Shown here piece after piece: positions 50,350 through 58,901 of a stretch of 64,000 nucleotides of DNA (positions are counted from its first letter, which is position 1; each line of letters begins with the position of its first letter). A program made the translations under genes and the position numbers. This DNA comes from Clostridia bacterium (GTDB lineage Bacteria; Bacillota; Clostridia; Christensenellales; Aristaeellaceae), in the NCBI GenBank assembly GCA_017428385.1, contig JAFRQX010000006.1:62001-126000 (forward strand), given 5' to 3'. The notes beneath the pieces were generated by a model, which searched no databases, was not told the origin of the DNA, and saw only the letters and a program-made list of their open reading frames with translations.

Positions 50350-50391
50350 TTCTGCCATCGGAAAACAGGAGATAAAAAGGAGGGAACGGCC

Positions 50392-53028
50392 ATGGCGGGA
50401 AGCCTTACGGTGGGACTGGCGGCCCATGTGGACGCGGGCAAAACCACTCTGTCCGAAGCCATGCTGTTTCTCAGCGGCGCCGTGCGCCGGCAGGGCCGGG
50501 TGGATCACGGGGACGCGTTCCTGGATACGGAGCAGATGGAAAAGGAACGCGGGATCACCATCTTCTCCAAGGAGGCCCGGCTGACCTGGGGGAAAACGGA
50601 ACTGACGCTGGTGGATACGCCCGGGCATACTGATTTTGCCGGGGAAACGGAGCGGGCCATTAGCGTGATGGACGCCGCGGTGCTGGTGATCAGTGCCACG
50701 GAGGGCGTCCAGTCCCATACCCGGACCCTGTGGAAACTGCTGGAGCGCAGCGGGGTGCCGGTGATCCTGTTTGCGAATAAAATGGACCGGTACGAGGGAA
50801 GCCGGAAGGAACTGATTACAGCGCTGGGCGCACTGTCTGACCGGATCGCGGATTTTACCGGAGATCCCTCAGAGGCGGCTGCCCTGTGCGATGAGACCTG
50901 CCTGGATCTGTACCTGCGGGACGGCGCTGTGCCTGAAAAACGGATCCGCGCCCTGATCCGGGAACGGAAGCTGTTCCCCTGTTTTTTCGGGGCGGCCCTG
51001 AAGAACGAGGGTGTGGAACCGCTGCTGGATTTCCTGGCCGGGTTCGCGGAGGAAAAAGAGTATCCAAAGGAATTCGGCGCGCGGGTGTACAAGATTGCCC
51101 GGGATCCCCAGGGAAACCGGCTGACCTTCCTGAAGGTGACGGGCGGGGAACTGAAAACCCGGGACCAGGTGACCGGCGGCACCGGGGAAAACAGCTGGAC
51201 GGAAAAGATTGCCGAAATCCGGCAGTATTCCGGGGCAAGATATAGCGCGGCGCAGCGGGCGGCGGCCGGAGAACTGTGCTGCGTGACAGGACTGAGCAAA
51301 GCCATGCCCGGGGATGGCCTGGGCGCTGAATATATCAAAGGGGAGCAGACCCTGCGCCCCTGCTATGCCTGCCGGGTGATTCCCGGCCCCGGGGAAGACC
51401 TGCACAAGGTGCTGGACTGCCTGAAGACATTGACGGAAGAGGAACCACTGCTGCAGACAGAGTTTGTGGAAGCCCGGCGGGAGATCCGGGTGCACTCCAT
51501 GGGAGACGTGTACCTGGAGGTGCTCCGCCGGCAGATGAAGGACCGCTTCGGGATTGAAATTTCCTTCGGCGAGACCAGCGTGCTGTACCGGGAAACCATT
51601 ATGGCTCCGGCTGAAGGCGTGGGCCACTATGAGCCGCTGCGCCACTATGCAGAGGTGCACCTGTGGATGGAGCCCCTGCCCGCCGGCAGCGGCCTGGTGT
51701 TTGACACGGACGTGTCCACGGACGACCTGGCGCTGAACTGGCAGCGGCTGATCCTGACCCATCTGCAGGAAAAGATTCACCGGGGCATCCTGACCGGCGC
51801 CCCGATCACGGATATGAAAATCACCCTGATCGCCGGAAAGGCACACCTGAAGCATACGGAGGGCGGGGATTTCCGGCAGGCTACCTACCGGGCGGTCCGC
51901 CAGGGACTGATGAAGGCCGGATGCGTACTGCTGGAGCCCTATCTGTCACTGGAAATTACCGTACCCCAGGAAGCCCTGGGCCGGGTGATGAACGACCTGA
52001 CCCTGATGGGCGGCAGGCCGGAAGGACCGGAGGACGCGGAGGAAGGACTCCGGAAGATTCGGGCTGTGGTGCCTGCTTCCGCCTGCCGGAACTATGCAAG
52101 GGATCTCAGCGCGCGGACCGGAGGGGCGGGACGGATGACTGCTTCCTTTTCCGCATACCTGCCCTGCGCGGAGGCGGAAAAGGTGATTGCGGAAAAAGCC
52201 TATGATCCGCTCCGGGACGTGATGAATCCGGCGGATTCCGTATTCTGTTCCCACGGTGCCGGGGTTTCGGTTCCCTGGGACCAGGTGGAGCAGTATATGC
52301 ACCTGCCTTTAAAAGAGGAAAGGAAAAAAGCGGAAGCCGCTCCGGCTGTCCGGACGGGCGGCGCCGCGTCGTATCGGGGGACCGCGGAGGAAGAGGAAAC
52401 CCTGCGGCACATCTTTGAAAAAACCTACGGACCGGTAAAGGCCCAGCGGCTGATGAACCCTGTGCCGAAGGAAACCCCGGCGGAAAAACTGCCGGAGGAG
52501 AAACGGACGCCGGCTCCGGAGGGCGAGATCCTGCTGGTGGACGGCTATAATGTGCTGTTTGCCTGGGATGAGTGGAAGGACCGGGTGCAGGAAAACTTCG
52601 ACGCGGCCCGGATGCAGCTGACGGAGCTGATGTGCGACTACGCGGGCATGACGGGACGGGAGGTTATCCTGGTTTTTGACGCCTACAAGGTGAAAGGGAA
52701 TCCCGGATCCGCGGAAAAATACAAGAATATCTACGTGGTCTATACCCGGGAGGCACAGACCGCGGACGCCTATATTGAAAAAACCACCCTGCTGGCCCGG
52801 AACCGGGCGAGGGTGCGGGTGGTGACCTCCGACCGGCCGGAGCAGCTGATTGCGCTGGGCAATGAAGCGCTGCGCACTTCCGCCCGGGAATTCCGGCGGG
52901 AGGTGATCGGCGTGCAGGGAAGCATTGCCGAATACCTGCAAAAAAACTACCGCCCCGGAACGGAACGTTCACTGGAGCGGCTGTATAAGGAAGCCTGGAA
53001 GAAATCCAGGGAGAATAATGACGCGTAG
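50392..53028 (+). CDS. TetM/EF-G-like ribosomal GTPase fused to a YacP/Rae1-type NYN nuclease domain
   Basis: 878 residues. The N-terminus is a translational GTPase of the TetM/TetO ribosome-protection type: G1 AHVDAGKTT (11-19), G2 KERGITI, G3 DTPGH, G4 NKMD, then EF-G-like domains II-V to about 650 (ILTGAPITDMKITL). A linker leads to an NYN domain (about 708-878) that lines up with B. subtilis YacP/Rae1: LLVDGYNVLFAW (Asp717), VFDAYKVKG, TADAYIEK, VVTSDRPEQ and TSAREFRREV. All the conserved acidic residues are kept. Rae1 cuts mRNA in the ribosomal A site. The fusion therefore suggests a GTPase that delivers a nuclease to the ribosome. Start has AGGAGG. Confidence 0.93.
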   Translation: MAGSLTVGLAAHVDAGKTTLSEAMLFLSGAVRRQGRVDHGDAFLDTEQMEKERGITIFSKEARLTWGKTELTLVDTPGHTDFAGETERAISVMDAAVLVISATEGVQSHTRTLWKLLERSGVPVILFANKMDRYEGSRKELITALGALSDRIADFTGDPSEAAALCDETCLDLYLRDGAVPEKRIRALIRERKLFPCFFGAALKNEGVEPLLDFLAGFAEEKEYPKEFGARVYKIARDPQGNRLTFLKVTGGELKTRDQVTGGTGENSWTEKIAEIRQYSGARYSAAQRAAAGELCCVTGLSKAMPGDGLGAEYIKGEQTLRPCYACRVIPGPGEDLHKVLDCLKTLTEEEPLLQTEFVEARREIRVHSMGDVYLEVLRRQMKDRFGIEISFGETSVLYRETIMAPAEGVGHYEPLRHYAEVHLWMEPLPAGSGLVFDTDVSTDDLALNWQRLILTHLQEKIHRGILTGAPITDMKITLIAGKAHLKHTEGGDFRQATYRAVRQGLMKAGCVLLEPYLSLEITVPQEALGRVMNDLTLMGGRPEGPEDAEEGLRKIRAVVPASACRNYARDLSARTGGAGRMTASFSAYLPCAEAEKVIAEKAYDPLRDVMNPADSVFCSHGAGVSVPWDQVEQYMHLPLKEERKKAEAAPAVRTGGAASYRGTAEEEETLRHIFEKTYGPVKAQRLMNPVPKETPAEKLPEEKRTPAPEGEILLVDGYNVLFAWDEWKDRVQENFDAARMQLTELMCDYAGMTGREVILVFDAYKVKGNPGSAEKYKNIYVVYTREAQTADAYIEKTTLLARNRARVRVVTSDRPEQLIALGNEALRTSAREFRREVIGVQGSIAEYLQKNYRPGTERSLERLYKEAWKKSRENNDA

Positions 53029-53034
53029 GGCCGG

Positions 53035-54045
53035 TTAAGCCGCAGGAGTCTCTCCTGCGGTTTTTGTTTCCTTCCGGCACAGGCACAGGTACAGGATCAC
53101 CGTTACAATCGTGGTCGCCAGCAGCACGCAGGTGCCGAAGGAACTCAGGTTATAGGCAAGCCAGTTGTAGACGCCCTCCGGCAGCAGGGATTGAAAATGC
53201 CAGGGCTTGTCCATCGCGTACTGCATGATCCCGTTCAGCACATAGCTTATCAGGTAAATCACCAGGGCCCATCCCGGGAAGCGCCCGCTCCGCTGTTTCA
53301 CCCTGTATCCGGCGCGGATGAACAGGATGAGCATCACCACCGCGGCCAGCACCTGGTCCACATGCACAAAGAAGAAAATCAGGCAGTCCAGCCGGGTCAA
53401 CTCCAGGAAGAGCCGCACGGCGCATACCAGGAAGACGAAGCGCTCAAAGCGCAGCCCCTCCGGCAGGGGGCGGCCCTTCCGCGCCCGCAGCGCCATGCAG
53501 CCGATGATCACGAGGATCATAAGCGCCGCGATGGTGCACACGGCCAGGTACCATACGCCCCAGCTGTCCTTCACCGCGAAGGGGAACCGCGCAAACAGGT
53601 CCCCGTCCGTCATGTCCTGCAGGCCGATGTCGCGGAGATCTGCCAGTCCCAGTTCTCCCAGGAAAATTTCATCAAACCGCATCAGGGCTGCCAGCAATCC
53701 GGCGGGAAAGGCCAGCTGGTCCAGATACGCGGGGATTTCCCTGCGCTTTTTTGCGCGGAACAGCACCGGCGCCAGGCAGAAACCGATTGCGCCGCCGACG
53801 AAGGAAAACTGTTCCGGCACCAGCAGAAACCATTTGCCGGCACCGTTGGCCTTCAGTGCGGACCAGTTCAGCGCTACATAGACGCCCTTGGCAAAAAAGT
53901 AAGCCAGCACAAGGCCGGCAATAAAAATGCCCGCCGCCAGGGGCACGGAAAGCCCGTGCCTCCGGACGCTCAGCAGGAAAAGGGAACCTGACACCAGGAT
54001 ACTCAGTGCCAGGATCGCACAATACAACGTTGTTGCAGAAAGCAT
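53035..54045 (-). CDS. Lgt-superfamily polytopic membrane protein (copy 2)
   Basis: 336 residues, about nine hydrophobic segments. Like copy 1 it preserves Lgt-type catalytic spacing: R123-FDE-IFLG-E131 (copy 1 has R124 and E132), a glycine-rich loop FVGGAIGF in place of HGGLIGG, and the late R211-LFLE-LT-R218. Both copies have Glu three residues after the Arg, where Lgt has Asn. ATG 54045 is preferred, with a weak GGTG site; a GTG at 54054 is possible. It follows the LRR phosphodiester glycosidase gene by about 20 bp. Function unknown, probably a lipid or glycerophosphate transferase variant. Confidence 0.7.
   Translation of the reverse strand: MLSATTLYCAILALSILVSGSLFLLSVRRHGLSVPLAAGIFIAGLVLAYFFAKGVYVALNWSALKANGAGKWFLLVPEQFSFVGGAIGFCLAPVLFRAKKRREIPAYLDQLAFPAGLLAALMRFDEIFLGELGLADLRDIGLQDMTDGDLFARFPFAVKDSWGVWYLAVCTIAALMILVIIGCMALRARKGRPLPEGLRFERFVFLVCAVRLFLELTRLDCLIFFFVHVDQVLAAVVMLILFIRAGYRVKQRSGRFPGWALVIYLISYVLNGIMQYAMDKPWHFQSLLPEGVYNWLAYNLSSFGTCVLLATTIVTVILYLCLCRKETKTAGETPAA
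53040..53068 (+). terminator. terminator of the GTPase-NYN gene, lying within a convergent coding end
   Basis: Perfect 9-bp stem (CCGCAGGAG / CTCCTGCGG) with a TCT loop and TTTTTG. It overlaps the last codons of the minus-strand Lgt-like gene. Confidence 0.88.
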
Positions 54046-54066
54046 ATGGTTCACCAGCTCACAGGA

Positions 54067-55899
54067 TTATTCAGCCGAGGCAAAATAGATGATATCGGTC
54101 AGTTTCCGCTGGGACTGATAACCCAGCTCGTTGACTTTGTTTCCGCCGAAGAAGAGCAGGGTGGAATCGCCGCCATCCAGGTTGTAGGCGATCTTTACAT
54201 CCAGCGTCGCGACAAAATCGGCGAACTGGCGGATGGTCATGCCGCCGTTCTTCTGGGAAGGTCCGGCACAGCATACGACCTTGTAGTGCAGGTGATCCAC
54301 CTGGCAGATGCAGATCCGCTGGCGGGAATCCATCCAGGCCATATTGAACCAGCGGTCTGTGCCGCGGAAGTCATCCACGGGACGGCCGTTTTCCACCAGG
54401 ATCGGACCGAAGGAGAAGGAATTCAGCACGCGCTTGCCGTTGATACGCGCAGGGACGGATCCCTCCTGGGGCTGGTGGATGCCGGTGAAATCGCCGTCTT
54501 CATCAACCAGGAGTACGTCCATGAGCAGTGCGTTCCACTTGCCGACAGGTTCCAGGTTGTTTTCATACAGGGTGCCCTGGCGGACGATGTATCCCAGGCC
54601 GCGCTTTTCACTACTGCTGAAGTAGTCGCCGTTGATGGCGAGTACGGCATTGGCACGTTCCGCCAGCCGGACGGCGTCCATCTGGCCTGTCGTTTCAAAA
54701 GAACCGTCCAGGCTGGCCGCAAGGGTGCGGAGCTGGGAAGCGTCCTTCAGAATGATATCGGCCGTCCAGTATTCGCATTCCTGATAAACACCGCCGTCGA
54801 TGGTGACGGTGATGGTGGAATCGGAATAGGTATTATGACCGGTATAGCCGGAGGCTTTCGGAGCACTGCCGGTGGAATAATCAACGGGAAGCAGGTAGCC
54901 TTTATCGGAGAAATCCTGCGGAACCAGCAGTTCCAGCGGCTCTCCCGAATCCTGGATGACAACATCCTCTGAAGGCCAGCTGTCCTCGAAGGGGACGTAC
55001 TCGGTCCGCGGATGGAGATGGTTCTCACCAAAGTTTTTCAGGATCACTTCGTAGTGGGGATCCATTTGCTTCGATGAGGCCATGCGCCAGCCGCCGATGG
55101 TTGATGTTGCGTTGATTGCGATGCTTGGAAAAGCCGCCCGGATCGCGTCCACGTCATCGCCGACAGGAACGGCGTTGGCTTTCCGGCAAGAATATATCCA
55201 CAGCCGCTTCAGGTTGGGCACCTTCAGCACGGGGCTCAGGTCCGCGATCCGGTTGGAGCACAGGTTCAGGTCCATCAGGTGGTCCAGCCCCTCCAGCGCG
55301 GAGATATCCCGGATCCTGTTTTTGAACAGCTCCAGGTATTCCAGATGCTTCAGGGACGCGATGGGCGTAATATCCTCGATCGCGTTGCGGGCGAGGATCA
55401 GGATCCGGAGGTTGGGCAGGTCATACAGGAAGTCCAGGCTGGTCACGTTGTTGTGTCCAATGTCCAGCGCCTTCAGATTCCAGCAGTATTTCAGCACGGA
55501 AAAATCCTCGCTGTTGTGCTTGGGACTTTTGTTATTATGCAGCGTGGACCAGGAGGTGTAGTCCGTCCTTACCAGGTGCTCGTGGTCCCTGTTGCGGATC
55601 ACCATGGTCCATCCCCAGCGCATCTGGGGATAGCGCGCGGCCAGCATATCGCACTGGGCGGCAGTCATCCGGTTCTGCCACATGTCCACCTGCTTCAGTT
55701 GGGGCATCTGGTCCAGGAACGCGGTAAAGGCGTCAAAATCTTTTACCACAAAATTGCCGAGGTCAATATACTCGGCGTCGCGGGAATAGGCGGTTCCTTC
55801 ATAATTTATTTCCGTGCTTTCCGCGCCTGCGAAAAGCGGAAGAATCAGCAAAACCAGCAGAAAGAGTACCAGACCGGGGAAATAAAGCTTATTTGTCAT
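54067..55899 (-). CDS. leucine-rich-repeat protein with phosphodiester glycosidase domain
   Basis: 610 residues. A membrane segment/signal sequence at 5-25 precedes an extracellular region. LRRs at about 100-240 show the pattern LKALDIGHNNVTSLDFLYDL, LRILILARNAIEDI and LEYLELFKNRIRDI. The C-terminal half is a phosphodiester glycosidase (NAGPA) domain with LAINGDYF, FGPILVENG, NLDGGDSTLL and DIIYF, all matching the copy at 16493. ATG 55899 overlaps the small upstream gene by 11 bp. Followed by an Lgt-like gene, as in the other locus. Substrate unknown. Confidence 0.85.
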   Translation of the reverse strand: MTNKLYFPGLVLFLLVLLILPLFAGAESTEINYEGTAYSRDAEYIDLGNFVVKDFDAFTAFLDQMPQLKQVDMWQNRMTAAQCDMLAARYPQMRWGWTMVIRNRDHEHLVRTDYTSWSTLHNNKSPKHNSEDFSVLKYCWNLKALDIGHNNVTSLDFLYDLPNLRILILARNAIEDITPIASLKHLEYLELFKNRIRDISALEGLDHLMDLNLCSNRIADLSPVLKVPNLKRLWIYSCRKANAVPVGDDVDAIRAAFPSIAINATSTIGGWRMASSKQMDPHYEVILKNFGENHLHPRTEYVPFEDSWPSEDVVIQDSGEPLELLVPQDFSDKGYLLPVDYSTGSAPKASGYTGHNTYSDSTITVTIDGGVYQECEYWTADIILKDASQLRTLAASLDGSFETTGQMDAVRLAERANAVLAINGDYFSSSEKRGLGYIVRQGTLYENNLEPVGKWNALLMDVLLVDEDGDFTGIHQPQEGSVPARINGKRVLNSFSFGPILVENGRPVDDFRGTDRWFNMAWMDSRQRICICQVDHLHYKVVCCAGPSQKNGGMTIRQFADFVATLDVKIAYNLDGGDSTLLFFGGNKVNELGYQSQRKLTDIIYFASAE

Positions 55900-56074
55900 T
55901 CTGTTCCTGGTACCGTGCGCGGTTGAATCTGTCGCCCAGATCGGCCGCATTTTCAAGCACCTTGTCCGGGTCCCTGAGATCATTCGATGCGGGGTTTTTC
56001 TTCTTCATCCAGAGGCCGATGAGTGCCAGCACAGCGAGCACGGCAAAGAAAACAATCATGAATGTTCCGAACAT
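55889..56074 (-). CDS. small single-pass membrane protein
   Basis: 61 residues. One membrane segment (about 4-24), then MKKKNP and a hydrophilic tail. No recognised domain. It overlaps the LRR phosphodiester glycosidase gene by 11 bp and is driven by the promoter at 56127-56155. The ATG at 56074 has AGGAGG about 11 bp upstream; a GTG at 56086 overlaps that site. It may be a small partner or assembly factor of the glycosidase/Lgt-like pair; nothing more can be said. Confidence 0.65.
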   Translation of the reverse strand: MFGTFMIVFFAVLAVLALIGLWMKKKNPASNDLRDPDKVLENAADLGDRFNRARYQEQNDK

Positions 56075-56126
56075 CGTACGGTACACCTCCTGAATACAAA
56101 GTTAAATTAATATGATTAACGCGGGT

Positions 56127-56155
56127 ATTATAAGAGATCACCATAGTGATTTCAA
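56127..56155 (-). promoter_or_regulatory. promoter with palindrome in the spacer
   Basis: Minus strand: -35 TTGAAA (56155-56150), 17-bp spacer, -10 TATAAT (56132-56127). The spacer holds ATCAC-TATG-GTGAT, a possible operator. Confidence 0.72.
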
Positions 56156-56172
56156 GCTGACGCAGGGGAATG

Positions 56173-57099
56173 TCAGACTGCCGGGATCCCTTCCTCCGGC
56201 AGTTCGGGTTCGTCCTTCGGATAGTCGAGGACGTGCCTGTCGATCTTGTTCACATAGGCGGAAGAGGGATCTGCCGGATCATAAAAGACGGGAATTTTCC
56301 GGCCGAGGAAATTTTCCTTGCCGTATTTCCGAAGGGTAAAACGGGTGGCGTCTGCGTGCGTCTCATAGGGAACGTCATCCACCGTATACTGAATGGTGCA
56401 GTGGAACAGGGTGACAGGATCATCATCCAGGTCCAGGTGGGTTTCCCCGATGATTCGTGTGAGGGTGCCTGTGGCCAGGCCGGTGGCTCGGCGGTGCAGC
56501 GCGGCCCGCCGGTATGCTTTATACAGCTTCGGCGCGGCGGCGGCCAGCAGCATCACGATCAGAATGCCGATGGTAAGCCAGGTATCCCGGGTGGCGTGGC
56601 GGATCTCAAAATCCCGGAGGATCTGGCACAGGGCGAAGAAGAGCACCACGCCGTAAGCGATCCGCAGCCCCACGGCGATCGCCAGCGCGCCCTTGGATCC
56701 CCGGTGGGAAGCCAGCCAGTGGCTCAGCACCAGCATGAACAGCAGCGCGAAGCAGCCGCAGACCATGGCCATCGTGGCGCGCAGGGCGCTGGCCGTCGGA
56801 AGCGCTTCATGCTGGATAAATGCGGTGATCAGCAGGCACAGAATGCCATAGGAATAAACCAGGAGTGACGGCCGTTTTTTCTGAACGGCTTTATATACCA
56901 GCCAGTTCAGGATAACTGCGGCCAGGGCGGCCAGAAGAACCAGGAAGGCAGCTGTGTCGGAATGACAGGCGGCCCGGCCGATGGGCTGTCCCAGGAAAAT
57001 GACGCACAGCGCCGGCACAAGCGCATAAAAAAGCAGAAACCTTGGGAGAATCGTGAGGAAGAACTTTTTCAGGGCTTGCAGTAGGTCGGACTTGTTCAT
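56173..57099 (-). CDS. DUF3592 family membrane protein
   Basis: 308 residues. About six to seven hydrophobic segments in the first 190 residues are followed by a soluble domain (about 200-295) with the DUF3592 pattern: YTVDDVPYETHADATRFT, GRKIPVFYDPADPSSAYVNK. DUF3592 proteins are uncharacterised. Start has GGAGG. It precedes the glycosidase/Lgt-like gene set, but a separate promoter lies between, so it may not be part of that operon. Confidence 0.75.
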   Translation of the reverse strand: MNKSDLLQALKKFFLTILPRFLLFYALVPALCVIFLGQPIGRAACHSDTAAFLVLLAALAAVILNWLVYKAVQKKRPSLLVYSYGILCLLITAFIQHEALPTASALRATMAMVCGCFALLFMLVLSHWLASHRGSKGALAIAVGLRIAYGVVLFFALCQILRDFEIRHATRDTWLTIGILIVMLLAAAAPKLYKAYRRAALHRRATGLATGTLTRIIGETHLDLDDDPVTLFHCTIQYTVDDVPYETHADATRFTLRKYGKENFLGRKIPVFYDPADPSSAYVNKIDRHVLDYPKDEPELPEEGIPAV

Positions 57100-57257
57100 A
57101 AAACAGCCTCCGTATGCTCTCTACTCTATAACAAACACCTCGTTCTGGGTACAGAATAGCAGGATTAACCGATATATAAAAGGATTAAAACCGCAAAATA
57201 ATTCCCGCTATTTTGCATTTGTCCTGTTTTTTTGCGAGCATTTGCATACTTTCGGAC

Positions 57258-57289
57258 AAAAAACAGAGCAGGACTTCTGTCCTGCCCTG
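57258..57289 (-). terminator. rubrerythrin terminator
   Basis: Stem GCAGGAC-TTCT-GTCCTGC with outer pairs and TTTTTT on the minus strand. Confidence 0.82.
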
Positions 57290-57302
57290 TCAGAATGCGG
57301 AA

Positions 57303-57845
57303 TTATTTACCGAAGTACCGCTCCAGCAGACCCTTGAAGGCCTTGCCGTGGCGGGCTTCATCGCGGGCCATTTCATGCACGGTGTCATGGATGGCATCCA
57401 GGCCCAGCTCCTTGGCCTTCTTGGCCAGGTCGGTCTTGCCCTGGGTGGCGCCGTTTTCGGCTTCCACGCGGACACGGAGGTTTTCCTTGGTGCTGGGGGA
57501 GAGCACCTCACCCAGCAGCTCGGCGAACTTGGCGGCATGCTCTGCTTCTTCAAAAGCGGCAGTCTTCCAATATTCAGCGATCTCCGGATAGCCTTCACGG
57601 GCAGCGGCGCGGCCCATGGCCAGGTACATGCCGACTTCAGTGCATTCGCCTTCAAAGTTGGCGCGCAGACCGGCTTTGATTTCTTCCGGAACGTCCTTGG
57701 CAACGCCGACCACATGCTCGGCAGCCCAGGTCATTTCGCCTTCCTGTTTGATGAACTTGGAACCGGGAACTTTACAGACGGGGCACTTCTCGGGCGGTTC
57801 GGGCCCTTCATGTACGTACCCGCATACGGGACATACCCACTTCAT
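57303..57845 (-). CDS. rubrerythrin with N-terminal rubredoxin domain (reverse rubrerythrin)
   Basis: 180-residue peroxide-detoxifying protein. The rubredoxin site is at the front (CPVCG at 5-9 and CPVC at 21-24), which is the reverse of classical rubrerythrin. A four-helix di-iron domain follows with ligands in [30 protein letters not shown] and [10 protein letters not shown]. Reverse rubrerythrins of clostridia reduce hydrogen peroxide with NADH through partner proteins. GGAGG precedes the start, and a promoter and terminator frame it as a monocistron. Divergent from rpsB. Fits a strictly anaerobic host. Confidence 0.94.
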   Translation of the reverse strand: MKWVCPVCGYVHEGPEPPEKCPVCKVPGSKFIKQEGEMTWAAEHVVGVAKDVPEEIKAGLRANFEGECTEVGMYLAMGRAAAREGYPEIAEYWKTAAFEEAEHAAKFAELLGEVLSPSTKENLRVRVEAENGATQGKTDLAKKAKELGLDAIHDTVHEMARDEARHGKAFKGLLERYFGK

Positions 57846-57899
57846 AATGAGATACCTCCATATTGTAAAAATGTATTATTCGGCCATCTGCCTGGTCAG

Positions 57900-57929
57900 A
57901 TTATACCATCGGAAGCCTTGTAAAGTAAA
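57900..57929 (-). promoter_or_regulatory. rubrerythrin promoter
   Basis: Minus strand: -35 TTTACT (57929-57924), 18-bp spacer, -10 TATAAT (57905-57900). No clear PerR box recognised. Confidence 0.6.
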
Positions 57930-57952
57930 GAAAGAAATCCGATCAGAAAAAC

Positions 57953-57981
57953 TTGCTTTTGGTTGAAATGTATGGTAAAAT
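57953..57981 (+). promoter_or_regulatory. rpsB promoter
   Basis: -35 TTGCTT (57953-57958), 17-bp spacer, -10 TAAAAT (57976-57981). Confidence 0.72.
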
Positions 57982-57994
57982 CCATCCGATTACG

Positions 57995-58059
57995 CACCTT
58001 TTCCCTGCGACTGCTTGTGCCGCACACCGCGGTGGCCGGCCGCACAAGGGAAAGGGGTG
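57995..58059 (+). promoter_or_regulatory. structured 5' leader of rpsB (candidate S2-binding autoregulatory element)
   Basis: Outer stem CACCTTTTCCCT with AGGGAAAGGGGTG, an inner TGTGC/GCACA stem, and a CACC-GC-GGTG hairpin at the tip. It ends about 10 nt before the ribosome binding site, the place where S2 is expected to act in autoregulation. Not an exact match to a known leader as far as I can see. Confidence 0.55.
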
Positions 58060-58083
58060 GAAAATAACAAGGAGGGAACCCCT

Positions 58084-58842
58084 ATGGCAGTCATTTCCAT
58101 GAAACAGCTTCTGGAAGCCGGCGTACACTTCGGTCATCAGACCCGCCGGTGGAACCCGAAGATGGCGCAGTACATCTTCACCGAACGTAACGGCATCTAC
58201 ATCATCGACCTGCAGAAGACAGTCCGCAAGGTTGATGAAGCTTATGCTTTCGTCCGCGACATCGCGATGGAAGGCAAGAGCATCCTGTTCGTCGGCACCA
58301 AAAAGCAGGCCCAGGAATCTATTGAATCCGAAGCCAAGCGCTGCAACATGTTCTACGTCAACAACCGCTGGCTGGGCGGTATGCTGACCAACTTCAAGAC
58401 CATCCGCACCCGTATTGAGCGCCTGAACCAGATCGACAAGATGGAGCAGAGCGGCCAGTTCGACGTGCTGCCCAAGAAGGAAGTTATCAAGCTGATCCAC
58501 GAGCGGGAAAAGCTGGAAACCAACCTGGGCGGTATCCGCGAGATGAAGAAGCTGCCCGGCGCCCTGTTCGTTGTGGACCCCCGCAAGGAGCACATCGCCG
58601 TGACCGAAGCCCGCATCCTGGGCATCCCGATCGTGGGTATTGTTGATACCAACTGCGATCCTGACGAAATCGACTACGTGATCCCCGGCAACGACGACGC
58701 TATCCGCGCCGTGAAGCTGATCGCCGGCAAGCTGGCCGATGCTGTGCTGGAAGGCAAGCAGGGCGAGCAGGTTGAAGCTGAAGCTGAAGAAGCTCCCGCC
58801 GAAGCCGAAGAAAAGCCCGCTGAGGAAGCTACCGAAGCTTAA
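58084..58842 (+). CDS. rpsB: 30S ribosomal protein S2
   Basis: 252 residues. Structural protein of the small subunit. Clear family segments: [46 protein letters not shown] and FVVDPRKEH. The last 25 residues are an Ala/Glu-rich tail beyond the usual domain. ATG 58084 has AGGAGGG. Cotranscribed with tsf. Heavy codon bias matches high expression. A structured leader precedes the gene. Confidence 0.98.
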   Translation: MAVISMKQLLEAGVHFGHQTRRWNPKMAQYIFTERNGIYIIDLQKTVRKVDEAYAFVRDIAMEGKSILFVGTKKQAQESIESEAKRCNMFYVNNRWLGGMLTNFKTIRTRIERLNQIDKMEQSGQFDVLPKKEVIKLIHEREKLETNLGGIREMKKLPGALFVVDPRKEHIAVTEARILGIPIVGIVDTNCDPDEIDYVIPGNDDAIRAVKLIAGKLADAVLEGKQGEQVEAEAEEAPAEAEEKPAEEATEA

Positions 58843-58901
58843 TCATTAACGGCTTAAACCTCTGACAAATAGAATAAGTATATTAGAGAGGATTGATTAA
58901 A

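Noticed and set aside
50392..53028. Tetracycline-resistance gene
   Set aside because: The GTPase half resembles TetM, but the chromosomal setting, divergence and NYN fusion argue against calling it a resistance determinant without tests.
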